Shown: positions 35,116 to 44,265, counted from the stretch's first letter. The stretch: DNA of 64,000 nucleotides from Salinadaptatus halalkaliphilus (GCF_006543045.1 NZ_RBZW01000016.1:119375-183374), one strand, 5' to 3'. Notes: generated by a model from the sequence alone, not told the origin. Numbers and translations: made by a program.

Positions 35116-36240
35116 ATGGATCGACTCGCGGGTCGGCTCGTCCGACGATTTCGCGGCGAGCCCGACGAGCCGACCGTCGCCGGCCTCGAAGGCGAGGACG
35201 CCGATCAGCTCTTCGACGCCCTCGGCTCCGAAACCTCACGCGCCGTGCTGGCGGCGTGTTACGAGCAGGGCCGAACCCGCTCTGAGGTGGCCGAGGAACT
35301 CGAGACGAGCATCCAGAACGTCGGCTACCACGTCGACAAACTCGAGTCGGCGGAACTGCTCGAGGCCGTCGAGACCAGATACGGCGAGAACGGCCGCGAG
35401 GTGACGGTCTACGAGCCCTCGAAGCAGGCGATCGTCGTGGCGGCGGGGGAGCCGGGGTTCGCCGAGCGTCTCGCGGATGCCGTCGATCGGCTGTTCGCAC
35501 CGATCGCACTCGTTGGGCTGATCGCGATGGTCGTCGGCGTCCTCGCACGCCAGCCCGCACGAATCGGGATGCTCGGTGACGACGCCGCGAGTACGACGGC
35601 GACGACCACGACGACGGCGACCCAGCCGTGGTTCGTCGCTGCTGCCGTGACGTTCGTCTGTGGCGTCCTCGTCGTCCTCGCGGCGGCTCGAGCGGGTGCG
35701 TTCGACCACGATACAGAAGACTTCGCTCACCGAACGGGCGTCCAACGTCGGTTGTTCGGCCGGCGCGTCGCCACCAGCCGTCGATACGCAGTTCTGATCG
35801 CCGGATTCGCGTTCGGAACGTTTCTCGCGCTCGATCTCGTCGCCGTCGGTGCCGGACGCCGACTGACGCTGGCCGCCTGGATCGCGGTACAGCTGGTGAT
35901 TCCAGCGGGCGTGATACTGGCCGCCGCCCTCGCGTACGCGAACGACGGCCTCCTCGCGAGTTGGGGGGTCGCGAGCGCGCCCATCGTCGGTATCTGGGGC
36001 TATCTCGCTGGCGGTGACCTCGTCAGGGGCGGGTTCGACCCGATCCTGCTCGCGCTCGGCCCGCTCGCTGTCGCGGTGATCGCCGCGCCGCTTGGCTCAC
36101 TCGCATACCTCGCCGGTCGACTCGTAGCCAGCCGTCTGGACCGAGGGGAGTCACTCTCGAGGCGAACGATCGCACTGCTCGTGGCCCATCCGTTCGTCGT
36201 CGCCGCGGTGCTCGTCGGCTGGGCCACTATGGGGAGCTAA
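35116..36240 (+). CDS. ArsR-type winged-helix protein fused to membrane domain
   Basis: A 374-residue regulator-like membrane protein. Residues about 20-110 form a winged helix-turn-helix (QLFDALGSETSRAVLAACYE, RTRSEVAEELETSIQNVGYH, VDKLESAELLEAVETRYGENGREVTVYEPS split over turns). The remainder has seven or so hydrophobic segments and a Thr-rich loop (DDAASTTATTTTTATQ). Such HTH-plus-TM proteins are common in haloarchaea; the signal is unknown. The next gene begins at once after its stop. Confidence 0.82.
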   Translation: MDRLAGRLVRRFRGEPDEPTVAGLEGEDADQLFDALGSETSRAVLAACYEQGRTRSEVAEELETSIQNVGYHVDKLESAELLEAVETRYGENGREVTVYEPSKQAIVVAAGEPGFAERLADAVDRLFAPIALVGLIAMVVGVLARQPARIGMLGDDAASTTATTTTTATQPWFVAAAVTFVCGVLVVLAAARAGAFDHDTEDFAHRTGVQRRLFGRRVATSRRYAVLIAGFAFGTFLALDLVAVGAGRRLTLAAWIAVQLVIPAGVILAAALAYANDGLLASWGVASAPIVGIWGYLAGGDLVRGGFDPILLALGPLAVAVIAAPLGSLAYLAGRLVASRLDRGESLSRRTIALLVAHPFVVAAVLVGWATMGS

Positions 36241-36241
36241 C

Positions 36242-36869
36242 GTGCTCGAGTCGCCCGCTTCCGAGCTGGACGTGACGACCCGCCAGCTCGCGCTCGGCCC
36301 GCTCGCCGGTGGCGTCGGACTGCCGGTGCTGGTCGCCGTCGTCTTCGTCCTGTTGGCGGACCCGACGGCGACGCCGTGGTGGCAGCGTTTCGACGCCGGG
36401 CTCTGGCTCGGGTTCGGCCTGTGCCTTGGCTTCGCCGGCGTGTGTCTGGGAACGGCCTGGACAGGGGAGTGTCGGATCGCGTTCGGGCTCGGGGTCGCGG
36501 CACTCGTCGGCGTCATCGTCTGGCCGGCGATCGGGTTCGGCGAGTCGCCGGATGTCGTTTTCGCGCTTGGCGGGACGGCGTTCGTCGTCCTGCCGCTGCT
36601 CGTGCTCGCGGTGCCAGCGGAGTATCTCTACCGAACGAACGGCCGGGAGAGACTGTCTCCAACTCGCCTCGAGGCGATCGCTCCTCGCCGGAATCGGCCA
36701 CTTGCTCGCCGTCCACGGACTGCAAACCGCCCTCGAGCGGCGACCGTTACTGCCCGACTCGGCGGAACTCGCTCGAGCCGATGGAAAGCGCCTCGAGATG
36801 TGCTCGGTACCGTTCCAACCATCGACTGGTGAGCGACATCGATACCCACCGCACGATGTCGCTCACTAG
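36242..36869 (+). pseudogene. Membrane protein gene with probable frameshift
   Basis: Starts at GTG 36242, one base after the preceding stop, and encodes four hydrophobic segments up to VPAEYLYRTNGRE (about residue 137). Past about 36660 this frame becomes Arg/Pro-rich and ends at 36832, whereas a neighbouring frame reads RRSLLAGIGHLLAVHGLQTA and ALERRPLLPDSAELARADGK up to a TAG at 36869 with the usual GC-rich third positions. A one-base indel near 36650-36680 is the simplest explanation. Function unknown; in operon with the HTH-membrane gene. Confidence 0.6.
36829..36866. terminator. Perfect 13-bp hairpin
   Basis: GTGAGCGACATCG (36829-36841) and CGATGTCGCTCAC (36854-36866) pair perfectly with a 12-nt loop, right at the end of the membrane-protein gene. 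A weaker second stem, CAGTGAGTCC (from about 36889) with GGAGTCACTG (about 36926), follows. There is no T-run, so it may stabilise the mRNA end or be a binding site rather than a classical terminator. Confidence 0.5.
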
Positions 36870-37024
36870 ATCAGGCTTGGGACGCCAGTGAGTCCGATGG
36901 TCGTCGAAACTGACTCCTGTGGATGGAGTCACTGAGTCGCCTTCCCACGCCACGAAACAACGAGAAACTCACCCAAGATTTTTGGACGCTCTCGGCCAAC
37001 TAGTCGCCGCCGAGGTGAGAGCGA

Positions 37025-37273
37025 ATGTACGAGAGACAGCTCGACCGATCCGAACGCGGCTCGTTCGATGCCCTGGTCGACGTTCTCGCCGCGGCGAACC
37101 GGTACGATTTCCTGCTCGCTGTCGTACCGGTCGCGTTTGTGGTTGCACTGGTCGCGGCGACTGTCCTCGGCACGTCGATGGTCCAGACGTTGTTCGTCGC
37201 CGCACTCATCGGCGTGCTCGTGATCGTCGATGCCTGCTACCTTCACCCCCCGTCCGACCAGGGGTCGACATAG
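37025..37273 (+). CDS. Small two-helix membrane protein
   Basis: An 82-residue protein: a soluble amphipathic lead (MYERQLDRSERGSFDALVDV) followed by two hydrophobic segments (about 29-49 and 53-70) and a short polar tail. Similar small proteins occur in haloarchaea without known function. Its stop is followed almost at once by hairpin repeat C. Confidence 0.65.
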   Translation: MYERQLDRSERGSFDALVDVLAAANRYDFLLAVVPVAFVVALVAATVLGTSMVQTLFVAALIGVLVIVDACYLHPPSDQGST

Positions 37274-37275
37274 TG

Positions 37276-37360
37276 GCGTTCCAAACCCTGAACTGCGGGG
37301 TCGAATCCGTTGTGGTGAATCGATTCGACCCTGCAGTCGACGGTTGGGAGGATACTAGCA
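37276..37360. repeat. Hairpin repeat, copy C
   Basis: Starts two bases after the preceding stop codon. Arms CTGCGGGGTCGAATC (37293-37307) and GATTCGACCCTGCAG (37322-37336) differ by one wobble position and enclose a 14-nt loop. Outer CCAAACC (37281-37287) meets GGTTGGG (37342-37348). The trailing CAGTCGACGGTTGGGAGG matches copy A (near 0.6 kb) at all but one base, well outside the stem. Confidence 0.75.
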
Positions 37361-37514
37361 GCACCGACCACCAACTATTCCGTCGCGTAGCGTCGTCCGA
37401 CGAGACTCCCTCTCGAGGTGATCGTGCAGCTACCGGCGATCACGCAGTTTCCATCGCCCCGGAGTACGAGCCCCGGAACCCTTTTACAACGGACAAGCCT
37501 ATGCGTGGACAACG

Positions 37515-37934
37515 ATGGGACTGGGCTCGGATATGTACCGACAGCAGATCCTCGACCACTACAAGAACCCCCGCAACTACGGGCAACTCGAGGATCCAAC
37601 CTTCACGCACATCGGCGAGAATCCCATGTGCGGTGACGAGATCCGCATGGACGTCGAACTCGAGAACGACGAGGAGACGATCGAACGCGTCGCCTTCTCC
37701 GGCGACGGCTGTGCGATCAGCCAGGCCGCCGCGAGCATGCTCTCGACCGAACTCCGCGGGAAGACGCTCGAGGAACTCCAGGCGATGGACCGTGACGACA
37801 TCATCGACATGCTCGGCGTCGACATCTCACCGATGCGGGTCAAGTGTGCAGTACTCGCCGAAAAAGTCGCCCAGGACGGCGCGGCGATCTACCAGGGCGA
37901 TCTCGACGTCGAGAAGACGACGACCGAAGACTGA
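37515..37934 (+). CDS. sufU: Iron-sulfur scaffold, SufU/IscU-like
   Basis: A 139-residue U-type scaffold or sulfur acceptor for SufS. The three ligand cysteines sit in ENPMCGDEI (Cys39), GDGCAISQAAASML (Cys66) and RVKCAVLAEKV (Cys112), and the NYG/HYKNPRN start is typical. The family separation between the second and third cysteine matches SufU more than IscU. TATA-like CCTTTTACA (about 37478-37486) is roughly 33 nt upstream; an internal Met at residue 7 is an alternative start. Confidence 0.9.
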   Translation: MGLGSDMYRQQILDHYKNPRNYGQLEDPTFTHIGENPMCGDEIRMDVELENDEETIERVAFSGDGCAISQAAASMLSTELRGKTLEELQAMDRDDIIDMLGVDISPMRVKCAVLAEKVAQDGAAIYQGDLDVEKTTTED

Positions 37935-38077
37935 CTGCCGCCGGTTCACGAGCCCCTCGCGACTGTTCTCGTAGCGACCATTCTCGAGCCGTGATCCGTT
38001 GCGTTCCGACCGGAACCGCCACGAACCGACCCGTCGCAAGCCACGGTGCTACCCGTCGGCCCCGCGAAGGAGAGTGC

Positions 38078-38473
38078 ATGCTCGAGACGGCGACGGGCTT
38101 CGTCCTCGGGGCGGTCATCGGGGCTATCGCGACCGCACTCGGCTCGTACCTGCTCTACTGGAAGCGAGAACGCGACGCAACCCGCCGACTTCGACTGGCG
38201 TTTGTCGAAGAGCTTCGATCCTACGATTATCTCGACGACATCGTCGATGCCGGCGGCTACGAACGGGTTACGACCCGCGTCGAGCACCCGGTGATCTACG
38301 AGTCCGCCGCTGGCGATCTCGGCTTGCTCACCGAGGGCGAAATCGGCGACCTCGTCGCGTTCTACAGTTCGCTGTACTGGCTCGAGGACCTCGAAGACCC
38401 CGAGGACAAGAAAGATCGCATCGTGGACGTCATCGACCACCGGCAAGCGGCCCTCGAGGCGCTCGAACGTTGA
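38078..38473 (+). CDS. Single-pass membrane protein, unknown
   Basis: A 131-residue protein with an N-terminal membrane helix (about 5-27, GFVLGAVIGAIATALGSYLL), a positively charged stop (KRERDATRR) and an acidic cytoplasmic helical domain ending in VIDHRQAALEALER. The ATG at 38078 has a GGAG Shine-Dalgarno 8 nt upstream. I do not recognise a family. It converges with radA. Confidence 0.6.
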   Translation: MLETATGFVLGAVIGAIATALGSYLLYWKRERDATRRLRLAFVEELRSYDYLDDIVDAGGYERVTTRVEHPVIYESAAGDLGLLTEGEIGDLVAFYSSLYWLEDLEDPEDKKDRIVDVIDHRQAALEALER

Positions 38474-38513
38474 CCCTCGAGCCGAACCGGCGACGAGACC
38501 CAAATTGCTCCGG

Positions 38514-39545
38514 TTACTCCGGCTTCAGTCCGCCGTCCTGGACGCGCATGACGGCCTCGCCGTCGGCGAGGTTCGGTGCGTCGACCAGTCGGACGATGCG
38601 CTTGTCGCCTTTGGACTTGCGCAGGTAGATACGGAACGTAGACTTGTGGCCGAGAATGTTCCCACCGATGGGCTGAGTCGGGTCACCGAAGTAGGAGTCG
38701 GGGTTCGAGGCGACCTGGTTCGTGACGATGACGGCCGCGTTGTAGAGGTTGCCGACCTTGTCGAGGTCGTGGAGGTGCTTGTTGAGTTTCTGCTGTCGAT
38801 CCGCGAGTTCACCGCGGCCGACGTACTCCGCGCGGAAGTGTGCCGTCAGGGAGTCGACACAGAGCAGTCGAATGGGATACTCGGCCTCCTCGTGTTCGCT
38901 CGCGAGTTCCTGGGCCTTCTCGGCCAGCAGCATCTGGTGGTTGGAGTTGAACGCCTTCGCGACGTGGATCTTCTCGAGGATGTCCTCGACGAGCGCCTCC
39001 ATCGCGTCCTCGTCGCCGGGCGACCCCTCGATCTCGCGGTCCTCGAGCGTCGCGTCGATGACCTCGTCGGGGAGCCCTCGAACCATGTCGTCGATACGCT
39101 CGGGGCGGAAGGTGTCCTCGCTGTCGATGAACATCGCGCTCCCGTGGAGGCCGCCGACCTCCTTTGGCAGCTGGACGTTGACGGCCATCTGGTGGGTGAC
39201 CTGGGACTTGCCGGAGCCGAACTCGCCGTACACTTCGGTGATCGACTGGGTCTCGATGCCGCCACCGAGCAGGTCGTCGACCTCGTCGATGTGCCAGCTC
39301 AGTTTGCCGATCTTGTTCCGTCGCTCGAGCACCGTCGAGCCGGTCTCGAAGCCGCCGACGTCGGCGGCGTCGCGGGCCGCACGAACGATGTCTGCGGACG
39401 TCGACTCGCCGACGTCGGCCGCGTTCGAGAGTTCCGATGGAGAGGCGACGGCGAGACTCTGGAACGATTCGAAGCCTGCGTCCTGCAGTTTGTCTGCGGT
39501 TGCCGGTCCGACGCCGGGGAGTTCCTCGAGATTTGCTTCTGGCAT
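38514..39545 (-). CDS. radA: DNA recombinase RadA
   Basis: Archaeal RecA/Rad51 recombinase, 343 residues, forming filaments on single-stranded DNA. An N-terminal helix-hairpin-helix ([19 protein letters not shown]) precedes the ATPase core with Walker [10 protein letters not shown], Walker B LLCVDSLT, and the DNA-binding loops around [18 protein letters not shown] and [16 protein letters not shown]. There is no intein, unlike some haloarchaeal radA genes. ATG 39545 is leaderless behind a TATA at about 39566-39576 (GGTTTATGATG on the coding strand). Confidence 0.97.
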   Translation of the reverse strand: MPEANLEELPGVGPATADKLQDAGFESFQSLAVASPSELSNAADVGESTSADIVRAARDAADVGGFETGSTVLERRNKIGKLSWHIDEVDDLLGGGIETQSITEVYGEFGSGKSQVTHQMAVNVQLPKEVGGLHGSAMFIDSEDTFRPERIDDMVRGLPDEVIDATLEDREIEGSPGDEDAMEALVEDILEKIHVAKAFNSNHQMLLAEKAQELASEHEEAEYPIRLLCVDSLTAHFRAEYVGRGELADRQQKLNKHLHDLDKVGNLYNAAVIVTNQVASNPDSYFGDPTQPIGGNILGHKSTFRIYLRKSKGDKRIVRLVDAPNLADGEAVMRVQDGGLKPE

Positions 39546-39781
39546 AGGCCACCCTTGCGCGGGATCCATCATAAACCCTCGTTAACAGGGAAGTGAAAGT
39601 GAAACTGGACGCCGACGGCGTGGTGATGAGTCGTCGACTGGGACGGTCGCGGTGAACGCGGCCGCGTGAGAACGAGATCGGACGTGTGAGAACGAGTTGG
39701 CGATCGAGATCAAGACGCACTCGAGTTAGCGACGGTCACAGCGAGTACCGTTCTGGCGACGCGAGCGAGTGGGTGGATGAA

Positions 39782-40936
39782 CTACCGCGAGGGCTGGTCG
39801 CCCGGCGTCCACTCGAGACAGTGGAGGTGGCCGTCGTCACTGGGGACGAACAGGCGGGCGTCTCCGACCGCCGGCGGTTCCGTGACCGGGCCGTCGAGGC
39901 CGACGTGCCACCAGAGATCGTAGTCGGCGGCGTCGATACCGTAGACCGAGCCGGTCGTATCGGCGACGCAGGCGATATCGCCGACGGCGACGGGGCTCGC
40001 TCGCACCTCGCCGTCGAGTGCGATACCTTTCTTCGAGAACAGCCAGCCCCGAACCTTGCGCCGGCCGAAGGTCGTGTCGGTGACGTGGACGTAGCCGTCG
40101 TCCGCGCCGACGAACGTGGTCCCCTCCTCGTCTTCGGCTTGATCGGTCGCCGACCCCGCGTCGGCCGTCGGCGCGTCGCCGGGACAGACCGTCGGCGACG
40201 AGGTGAAGCCCCCCTGAATCTGGTAGGTGAACCAGGTCTGTCCCGAGTCGGGATCCAGCGAGAGCAACGTACCCCCTTCGTCGGCGACGTACACCCGGCC
40301 GTCGGCGACCGCCGGGCCAGCAGCCACCGCGCCGTCGGCGGGCGCGGTCCAGCGTTCCTCGCCCGACTCGGCCTCGAGACCGACGATCGTCTCGGCGATG
40401 GTGCCGACGAAGAGCCGCGGACCGCTCCACTCGCGATCGTCTGCGACCGCGGGCGAGCCGACGGTGGCCGTCTCCGTCTCGTAGGTCCAGACGAGGTCGC
40501 CCGTCTCGGTCTCGAGCGCGGAGACGCCCGCGTCGTGGGCGACGTAGAGTCGGTCGTCCGAGGGGGGAAGCGTCGGCCCGGCGGCGTGATCGCCGGGCAG
40601 GTCGGTCTGCCAGATCTGATCGCCGGTCTCGGGATCGACCGCGACCACCGCCCCCGTCTCGGTGCCGACGTAGACGCGATCGCGCGAGACCGCCGGCGGG
40701 ACGTCGGTCGCGGCCGTCGTCTCGACCGTAAAGCGCCGTCGACCGGTCTCGGCCTCGAGGGCGTAGAGCGTGCCGCGGCTCGTCCCCACGAAGACGGTGT
40801 TGCGATCGTAGACGGGCGCACCGACGCTACCACCGAGGTCGACCGACCACGACTCGGTGATCTCGCGTGGCCCCTCGCGATCACGCCGGCGGCCGCTGTG
40901 TTCGGCGTCCCCCTGACATTGATTCCAGTTGGTCAC
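39782..40936 (-). CDS. PQQ-like beta-propeller repeat protein
   Basis: A 384-residue protein built of seven or eight repeats with the tryptophan-docking consensus (VYVGTETGAVVAVDPETGDQ, LYVAHDAGVSALETETGDLV, VYVADEGGTLLSLDPDSGQT, SVYGIDAADYDLWWHVG), the BamB/PQQ-enzyme propeller fold. There is no signal peptide or lipobox, so it is probably cytoplasmic; haloarchaea carry many such proteins of unknown partners. TATA on the coding strand (CCATTATGCC) about 26 nt upstream supports the start. Confidence 0.82.
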   Translation of the reverse strand: MTNWNQCQGDAEHSGRRRDREGPREITESWSVDLGGSVGAPVYDRNTVFVGTSRGTLYALEAETGRRRFTVETTAATDVPPAVSRDRVYVGTETGAVVAVDPETGDQIWQTDLPGDHAAGPTLPPSDDRLYVAHDAGVSALETETGDLVWTYETETATVGSPAVADDREWSGPRLFVGTIAETIVGLEAESGEERWTAPADGAVAAGPAVADGRVYVADEGGTLLSLDPDSGQTWFTYQIQGGFTSSPTVCPGDAPTADAGSATDQAEDEEGTTFVGADDGYVHVTDTTFGRRKVRGWLFSKKGIALDGEVRASPVAVGDIACVADTTGSVYGIDAADYDLWWHVGLDGPVTEPPAVGDARLFVPSDDGHLHCLEWTPGDQPSR

Positions 40937-41319
40937 TGGGCTGTGGTACCGACTGGATCGGCATAATGGAACTGGATTCGCGTCTCGACGTCGTCGGTCT
41001 GTTGGTACCCCGCTCGAGCGTTCCTGAAGCGGTCCTCGTGTCGACTGTCTCGCTCGTGGATACTACCGGGAGCTGACGGCTACAGGGTGTCACGACGGTC
41101 ACCGATACCACCGACAGTTAGGGCCAGACGTACTGTGTCATCCGCTCTACCGCAGCATCGGTCAATTCGGACGTGCTACCCACACGTCCAGCGATTCCAG
41201 TATCTGCTGGAGGAGACGCTGATCGTAACGCGATCGAAATAGGTGTCGCAGCGTACAGCGGCGACGCTTCCTCGAGCACAGGACAGAAAATTCATATATG
41301 TTGTCTAACGAGTCGGGGT
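40937..41319. other. Divergent promoter region, no gene
   Basis: About 380 bp between two divergent genes. It holds the TATA of the propeller gene (about 40958-40966) and that of the membrane protein at 41320 (TTCATATATG, 41291-41300). A 36-codon frame from 40967 has no supporting signal. The rest shows nothing distinctive. Confidence 0.5.
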
Positions 41320-41646
41320 ATGGAATCCCTCGAGCGATGGCAGTACCCGTGGATCGCGCTGGCGCTGTTCGTCGGCGGCGTCGCCCTCGTTTCGCTCTCC
41401 CTGACGGGTATCAGTGTCGTCACGGGGTTCGCCTCGGTCGTCGCCGTCGGCCTGGCCACGATCGTCGTCCGGCCGCGGCTGTACGGCTACGTGATGGCCG
41501 GGATCGGCGTCCTCTCGGTCGCACTCTCGGGACTGTTGTTCCTGTGGGACTGGAGTCTGCTGACCGTCGCCGTGCTCGCACTCGTCGGCCTCGGCGCGGT
41601 CGCACGCGGGGTCCACACCCAGCAAAATATGGACCCCGCCACGTAG
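41320..41646 (+). CDS. Small four-helix membrane protein
   Basis: A 108-residue hydrophobic protein with four predicted helices (about 8-30, 33-50, 53-75, 78-98) and a short polar tail. TTCATATATG lies 26 nt before the ATG, so it is leaderless; an upstream in-frame ATG at 41173 precedes the TATA and is rejected. Function unknown. Confidence 0.6.
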   Translation: MESLERWQYPWIALALFVGGVALVSLSLTGISVVTGFASVVAVGLATIVVRPRLYGYVMAGIGVLSVALSGLLFLWDWSLLTVAVLALVGLGAVARGVHTQQNMDPAT

Positions 41647-41839
41647 ACGCTGAGAGCCGTGTCTGGAGAGAGGGTTCGGGTCGTCGAGGCAATCCAGTCG
41701 TCGAAGCGATTCAGGTTGTCACGGTGGCCCAGATCGTCGCGGCGTTCCAGTCTATCGGTGCGGCCCGTTCTGTCGGGACGAGACACTCGAGAACCGACTC
41801 GCGGAGTACCGTTCACGTCCAGTCCGGTACGGCCCCTGT

Positions 41840-42445
41840 TCACTCCCAGGGGTGGGTTCCGCGCTTGCTCGGCCACAGCGGGTACCAGTACTCCTTGTCG
41901 GGTTCGACCTCGAGTTCGTCCTCGAGGGTCGACTCGAGTCTGAACTCGGCGCTCGAGTCGCGTTCGCGACCGGAACGGGGGGCGAAGGGGTAGTAGGCGC
42001 CGCGACGGAAGGAGTAGATCCAGTAGGCTGGCCCGTCGCGGTTCTCGTAGCCGAAGACGGCCGCGAGCAGCCGCGAGCCGTAGCCGTGTTCGATGAAGGT
42101 GTCGGCGGCGAAGTGCATGCTCGTGATCAGGTCCTCCGAGTCGTCGTCCTCGAGGATCACCCAGTGGTAGCCGTGATCATCCTCGGTCACGTCGAACTCG
42201 GTGCCGGTTTCCTCGCGGCCGGCTTCGAGGATCGACTCGACCTCGTCGACGGCCTCGCGGAAGCTGTGGGAGTCGACGCCAGAGAAACAGAGCGCGCCGA
42301 CATCCGTCGACGCGTAGCCGAGGTCAGCTTCCATCGTGAGGTAGGCGGTGCTCATCCCGAAGAGATCCTCGGGATCGGCATCGCGCTTGGCGTCGGCTTC
42401 GGCTCGCAACCCGAGGGCGGCACGGAGTCCGTCCAGCAGTCCCAT
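41840..42445 (-). CDS. pspAB: PspA-associated protein PspAB-like
   Basis: A 201-residue acidic protein whose N-terminus (MGLLDGLRAALGLRAEADAK), DPEDLFGMSTAYLTMEADLG, EETGTEFDVTEDDHGYHWV and MHFAADTFIEHGYGSRLLAAV match, from memory, the haloarchaeal family annotated PspAB, an accessory of the phage-shock/membrane-stress PspA system. No PspA gene is in the window. TATA (ATTCTAATGG on the coding strand) is 26 nt upstream. Confidence 0.65.
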   Translation of the reverse strand: MGLLDGLRAALGLRAEADAKRDADPEDLFGMSTAYLTMEADLGYASTDVGALCFSGVDSHSFREAVDEVESILEAGREETGTEFDVTEDDHGYHWVILEDDDSEDLITSMHFAADTFIEHGYGSRLLAAVFGYENRDGPAYWIYSFRRGAYYPFAPRSGRERDSSAEFRLESTLEDELEVEPDKEYWYPLWPSKRGTHPWE

Positions 42446-42551
42446 ATCCTACGAAGGGACGCCGCCCATTAGAATCCTACCGGTGTGGGCCGTCGGCTCG
42501 CGACCGTACGAACCTTTGATGGTGGAACCCAAACGTGTCGGTAGCTACCAC

Positions 42552-43346
42552 ATGACACCGACATCCGAGACCGACGAGACGCCGACGATGACGCTATATC
42601 GGCTCCACGGCTGCCCGTGGTGTGAACGCGTCGTCGACCGCCTCGAGCGCGCCGATATCGACTACGAGTCGCGGTTCGTGGCCGGCGAACACGGACTGCG
42701 CGACGCGGTCGCACGCGAGGCGGGCACGCGATCGGTCCCCGTGCTGATCGATCACGACCGCGGCGTCACGATGCCCGAGAGCGGCAATATCCTCGAGTAC
42801 CTCGCGACGAGCTACGGGACCGAGCCGGCAGCCGACGACGGCCCGTCGGTGGTCGAGTTGCCGCCCTCGGACCACCCCGTCGCGGGCGAGCACGCGCCGG
42901 ATTTCACCCGGCCGCTCGTCACCGACGAGTACTGGGAGAACGTCAGCCTCTCGGCGCTCGCTCGAGACGCGGGGGGCGTCCTGTTGGTGTTCTCCCCGTT
43001 GAACTGGGGCGGGAAGTCGATCTACTGGTGGGACGAACTGCAGGCCCGGTCCTGGGACGGCGACGACCTCGCCGTCGTCGGCATCGGCGTTTCACAGCCG
43101 TTCGACCACCAGCGATTCATCGTGGATCGAGACCTCGAGTACCCGCTGTACTCGGATCCTGGAAACGACGTGGCGACGCGATACGACCTCGTCCACGACC
43201 TCGACGGGATGGCCGGCCTCGAGGAGCCTCGACCCGCGATCTTTCTGCTCGAGGACGACCTGACCGTCGACTATGCCTGGGTCGCCACAGAGTGGCCAGA
43301 GACGCCGCCGTACGACGAACTCGAGGCGGCGATCGAGGGCCGGTAG
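42552..43346 (+). CDS. Glutaredoxin-peroxiredoxin-like fusion
   Basis: A 264-residue two-domain redox protein. Residues 13-92 form a glutaredoxin/GST-N domain with the active CPWC (Cys21, Cys24) and TRSVPVLID cis-proline loop. Residues about 112-262 resemble an AhpC/TSA thioredoxin-fold (GEHAPDFTRPLVTDEYWENV, GVLLVFSPLNWGGKS, VVGIGVSQPFDHQRFIVDRD, YPLYSDPG), but the PxxxTxxC peroxidatic site is PLNWGGKS with no cysteine. The peroxiredoxin half therefore cannot be a normal peroxidase. An alternative start is Met13. Confidence 0.78.
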   Translation: MTPTSETDETPTMTLYRLHGCPWCERVVDRLERADIDYESRFVAGEHGLRDAVAREAGTRSVPVLIDHDRGVTMPESGNILEYLATSYGTEPAADDGPSVVELPPSDHPVAGEHAPDFTRPLVTDEYWENVSLSALARDAGGVLLVFSPLNWGGKSIYWWDELQARSWDGDDLAVVGIGVSQPFDHQRFIVDRDLEYPLYSDPGNDVATRYDLVHDLDGMAGLEEPRPAIFLLEDDLTVDYAWVATEWPETPPYDELEAAIEGR

Positions 43347-43477
43347 CGTAGAAGCAAGTGGCATAATCTAGCTGTAGAGACGTTAGATATCCTGATTGGG
43401 ACAGTCGTTATACGTGTCGAGCGACTAGTATCGTCGAACAGCTAGCCGACCGTACCCCCCCACCACTCGACGCACCG

Positions 43478-44179
43478 ATGAACACAACAGCGTCACCGAA
43501 AGCACCGCTTCCAGTACCGCCCACCGATCACGTTTCCGAGCGCTCGCGCCGGGCCCGCACCGAACCGATGTCGGTGCTCGCACTCGGGGACGGCCTCTAC
43601 GAGGTCGAATCCGCGAGCGATCAGACTTATCTCGTCGACTTAGAGAGCGGGCGCTGTAGCTGTCCCGATCACGTCTTTCGGGATGTCCGCTGCAAGCACG
43701 TTCGCCGCGTCGCGATGGAGATCACCGAGGGTCGAACGCCGCCGCCGGGGACGGTCGCCGTCTCCTGTTACGACTGCGGCGAGTCCGTCTTCGTCGACGA
43801 GAGTGCTGTGACCAACCGCCGTCGAGACGGCAGCGACGACGTTCAAGCGACCGAACCGATCTACTGCGATCTTCACAGCATCCGCCCCGGCGACACCGTT
43901 CGCGACCGTGAAACCGACGCCAGACTCACCGTCGTCGACGTTTCGAACCTGCGGTCCGATGCCGTCTGGATTCGTGACGCCGACTGCACCGTCGCAGAGT
44001 ACGGCACGAACGAGCGTTACGAGTCGGCCACTCCCGTCGTCGGCGCGGTCTACCCCCATGCAACTATCAAAGCCAACGGCACCGTCCCCCGATCGCTGAA
44101 GGTCTATACCTTCCCGCGAACGCGACTCGAGCGCGAAGTACCGACTCCGACCGAGGAATCCGACCGATCGAACGAGTAG
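43478..44179 (+). CDS. SWIM zinc-finger protein
   Basis: A 233-residue protein with a SWIM motif CxCx9CxH (Cys60, Cys62, Cys72, His74) within SGRCSCPDHVFRDVRCKHVRR, a zinc site found in DNA/protein-binding proteins linked to repair and recombination. A second cysteine pair (SCYDCGES) lies at about 96-99. The C-terminal half (GDTVRDRETDARLTVVDVSN) is a small beta domain. The start is uncertain: Met31 at 43568 is also possible since the first 30 residues are Pro/Ser-rich. Confidence 0.75.
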   Translation: MNTTASPKAPLPVPPTDHVSERSRRARTEPMSVLALGDGLYEVESASDQTYLVDLESGRCSCPDHVFRDVRCKHVRRVAMEITEGRTPPPGTVAVSCYDCGESVFVDESAVTNRRRDGSDDVQATEPIYCDLHSIRPGDTVRDRETDARLTVVDVSNLRSDAVWIRDADCTVAEYGTNERYESATPVVGAVYPHATIKANGTVPRSLKVYTFPRTRLEREVPTPTEESDRSNE

Positions 44180-44265
44180 CCACGACGGATCATCGGTGAG
44201 ACGGGAGTCGAAGCCAGAACCCCCGGTTTGCGAGTACTTATAATGTCGATCGCTAAAAGCCGGGT

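Noticed and set aside
37276..37360. tRNA-like GGGTCGAATCC in hairpin copy C
   Set aside because: It resembles a T-arm, but no acceptor, D or anticodon arm can be built; it belongs to a simple hairpin shared with other loci.
38514..39545. Intein in radA
   Set aside because: The ATPase core is continuous at the usual length of 343 residues; no intein splice motifs or insertion.
40967..41077. 36-codon frame in the divergent promoter gap
   Set aside because: No TATA at proper distance for this strand other than that of the opposite gene, and no recognisable sequence.
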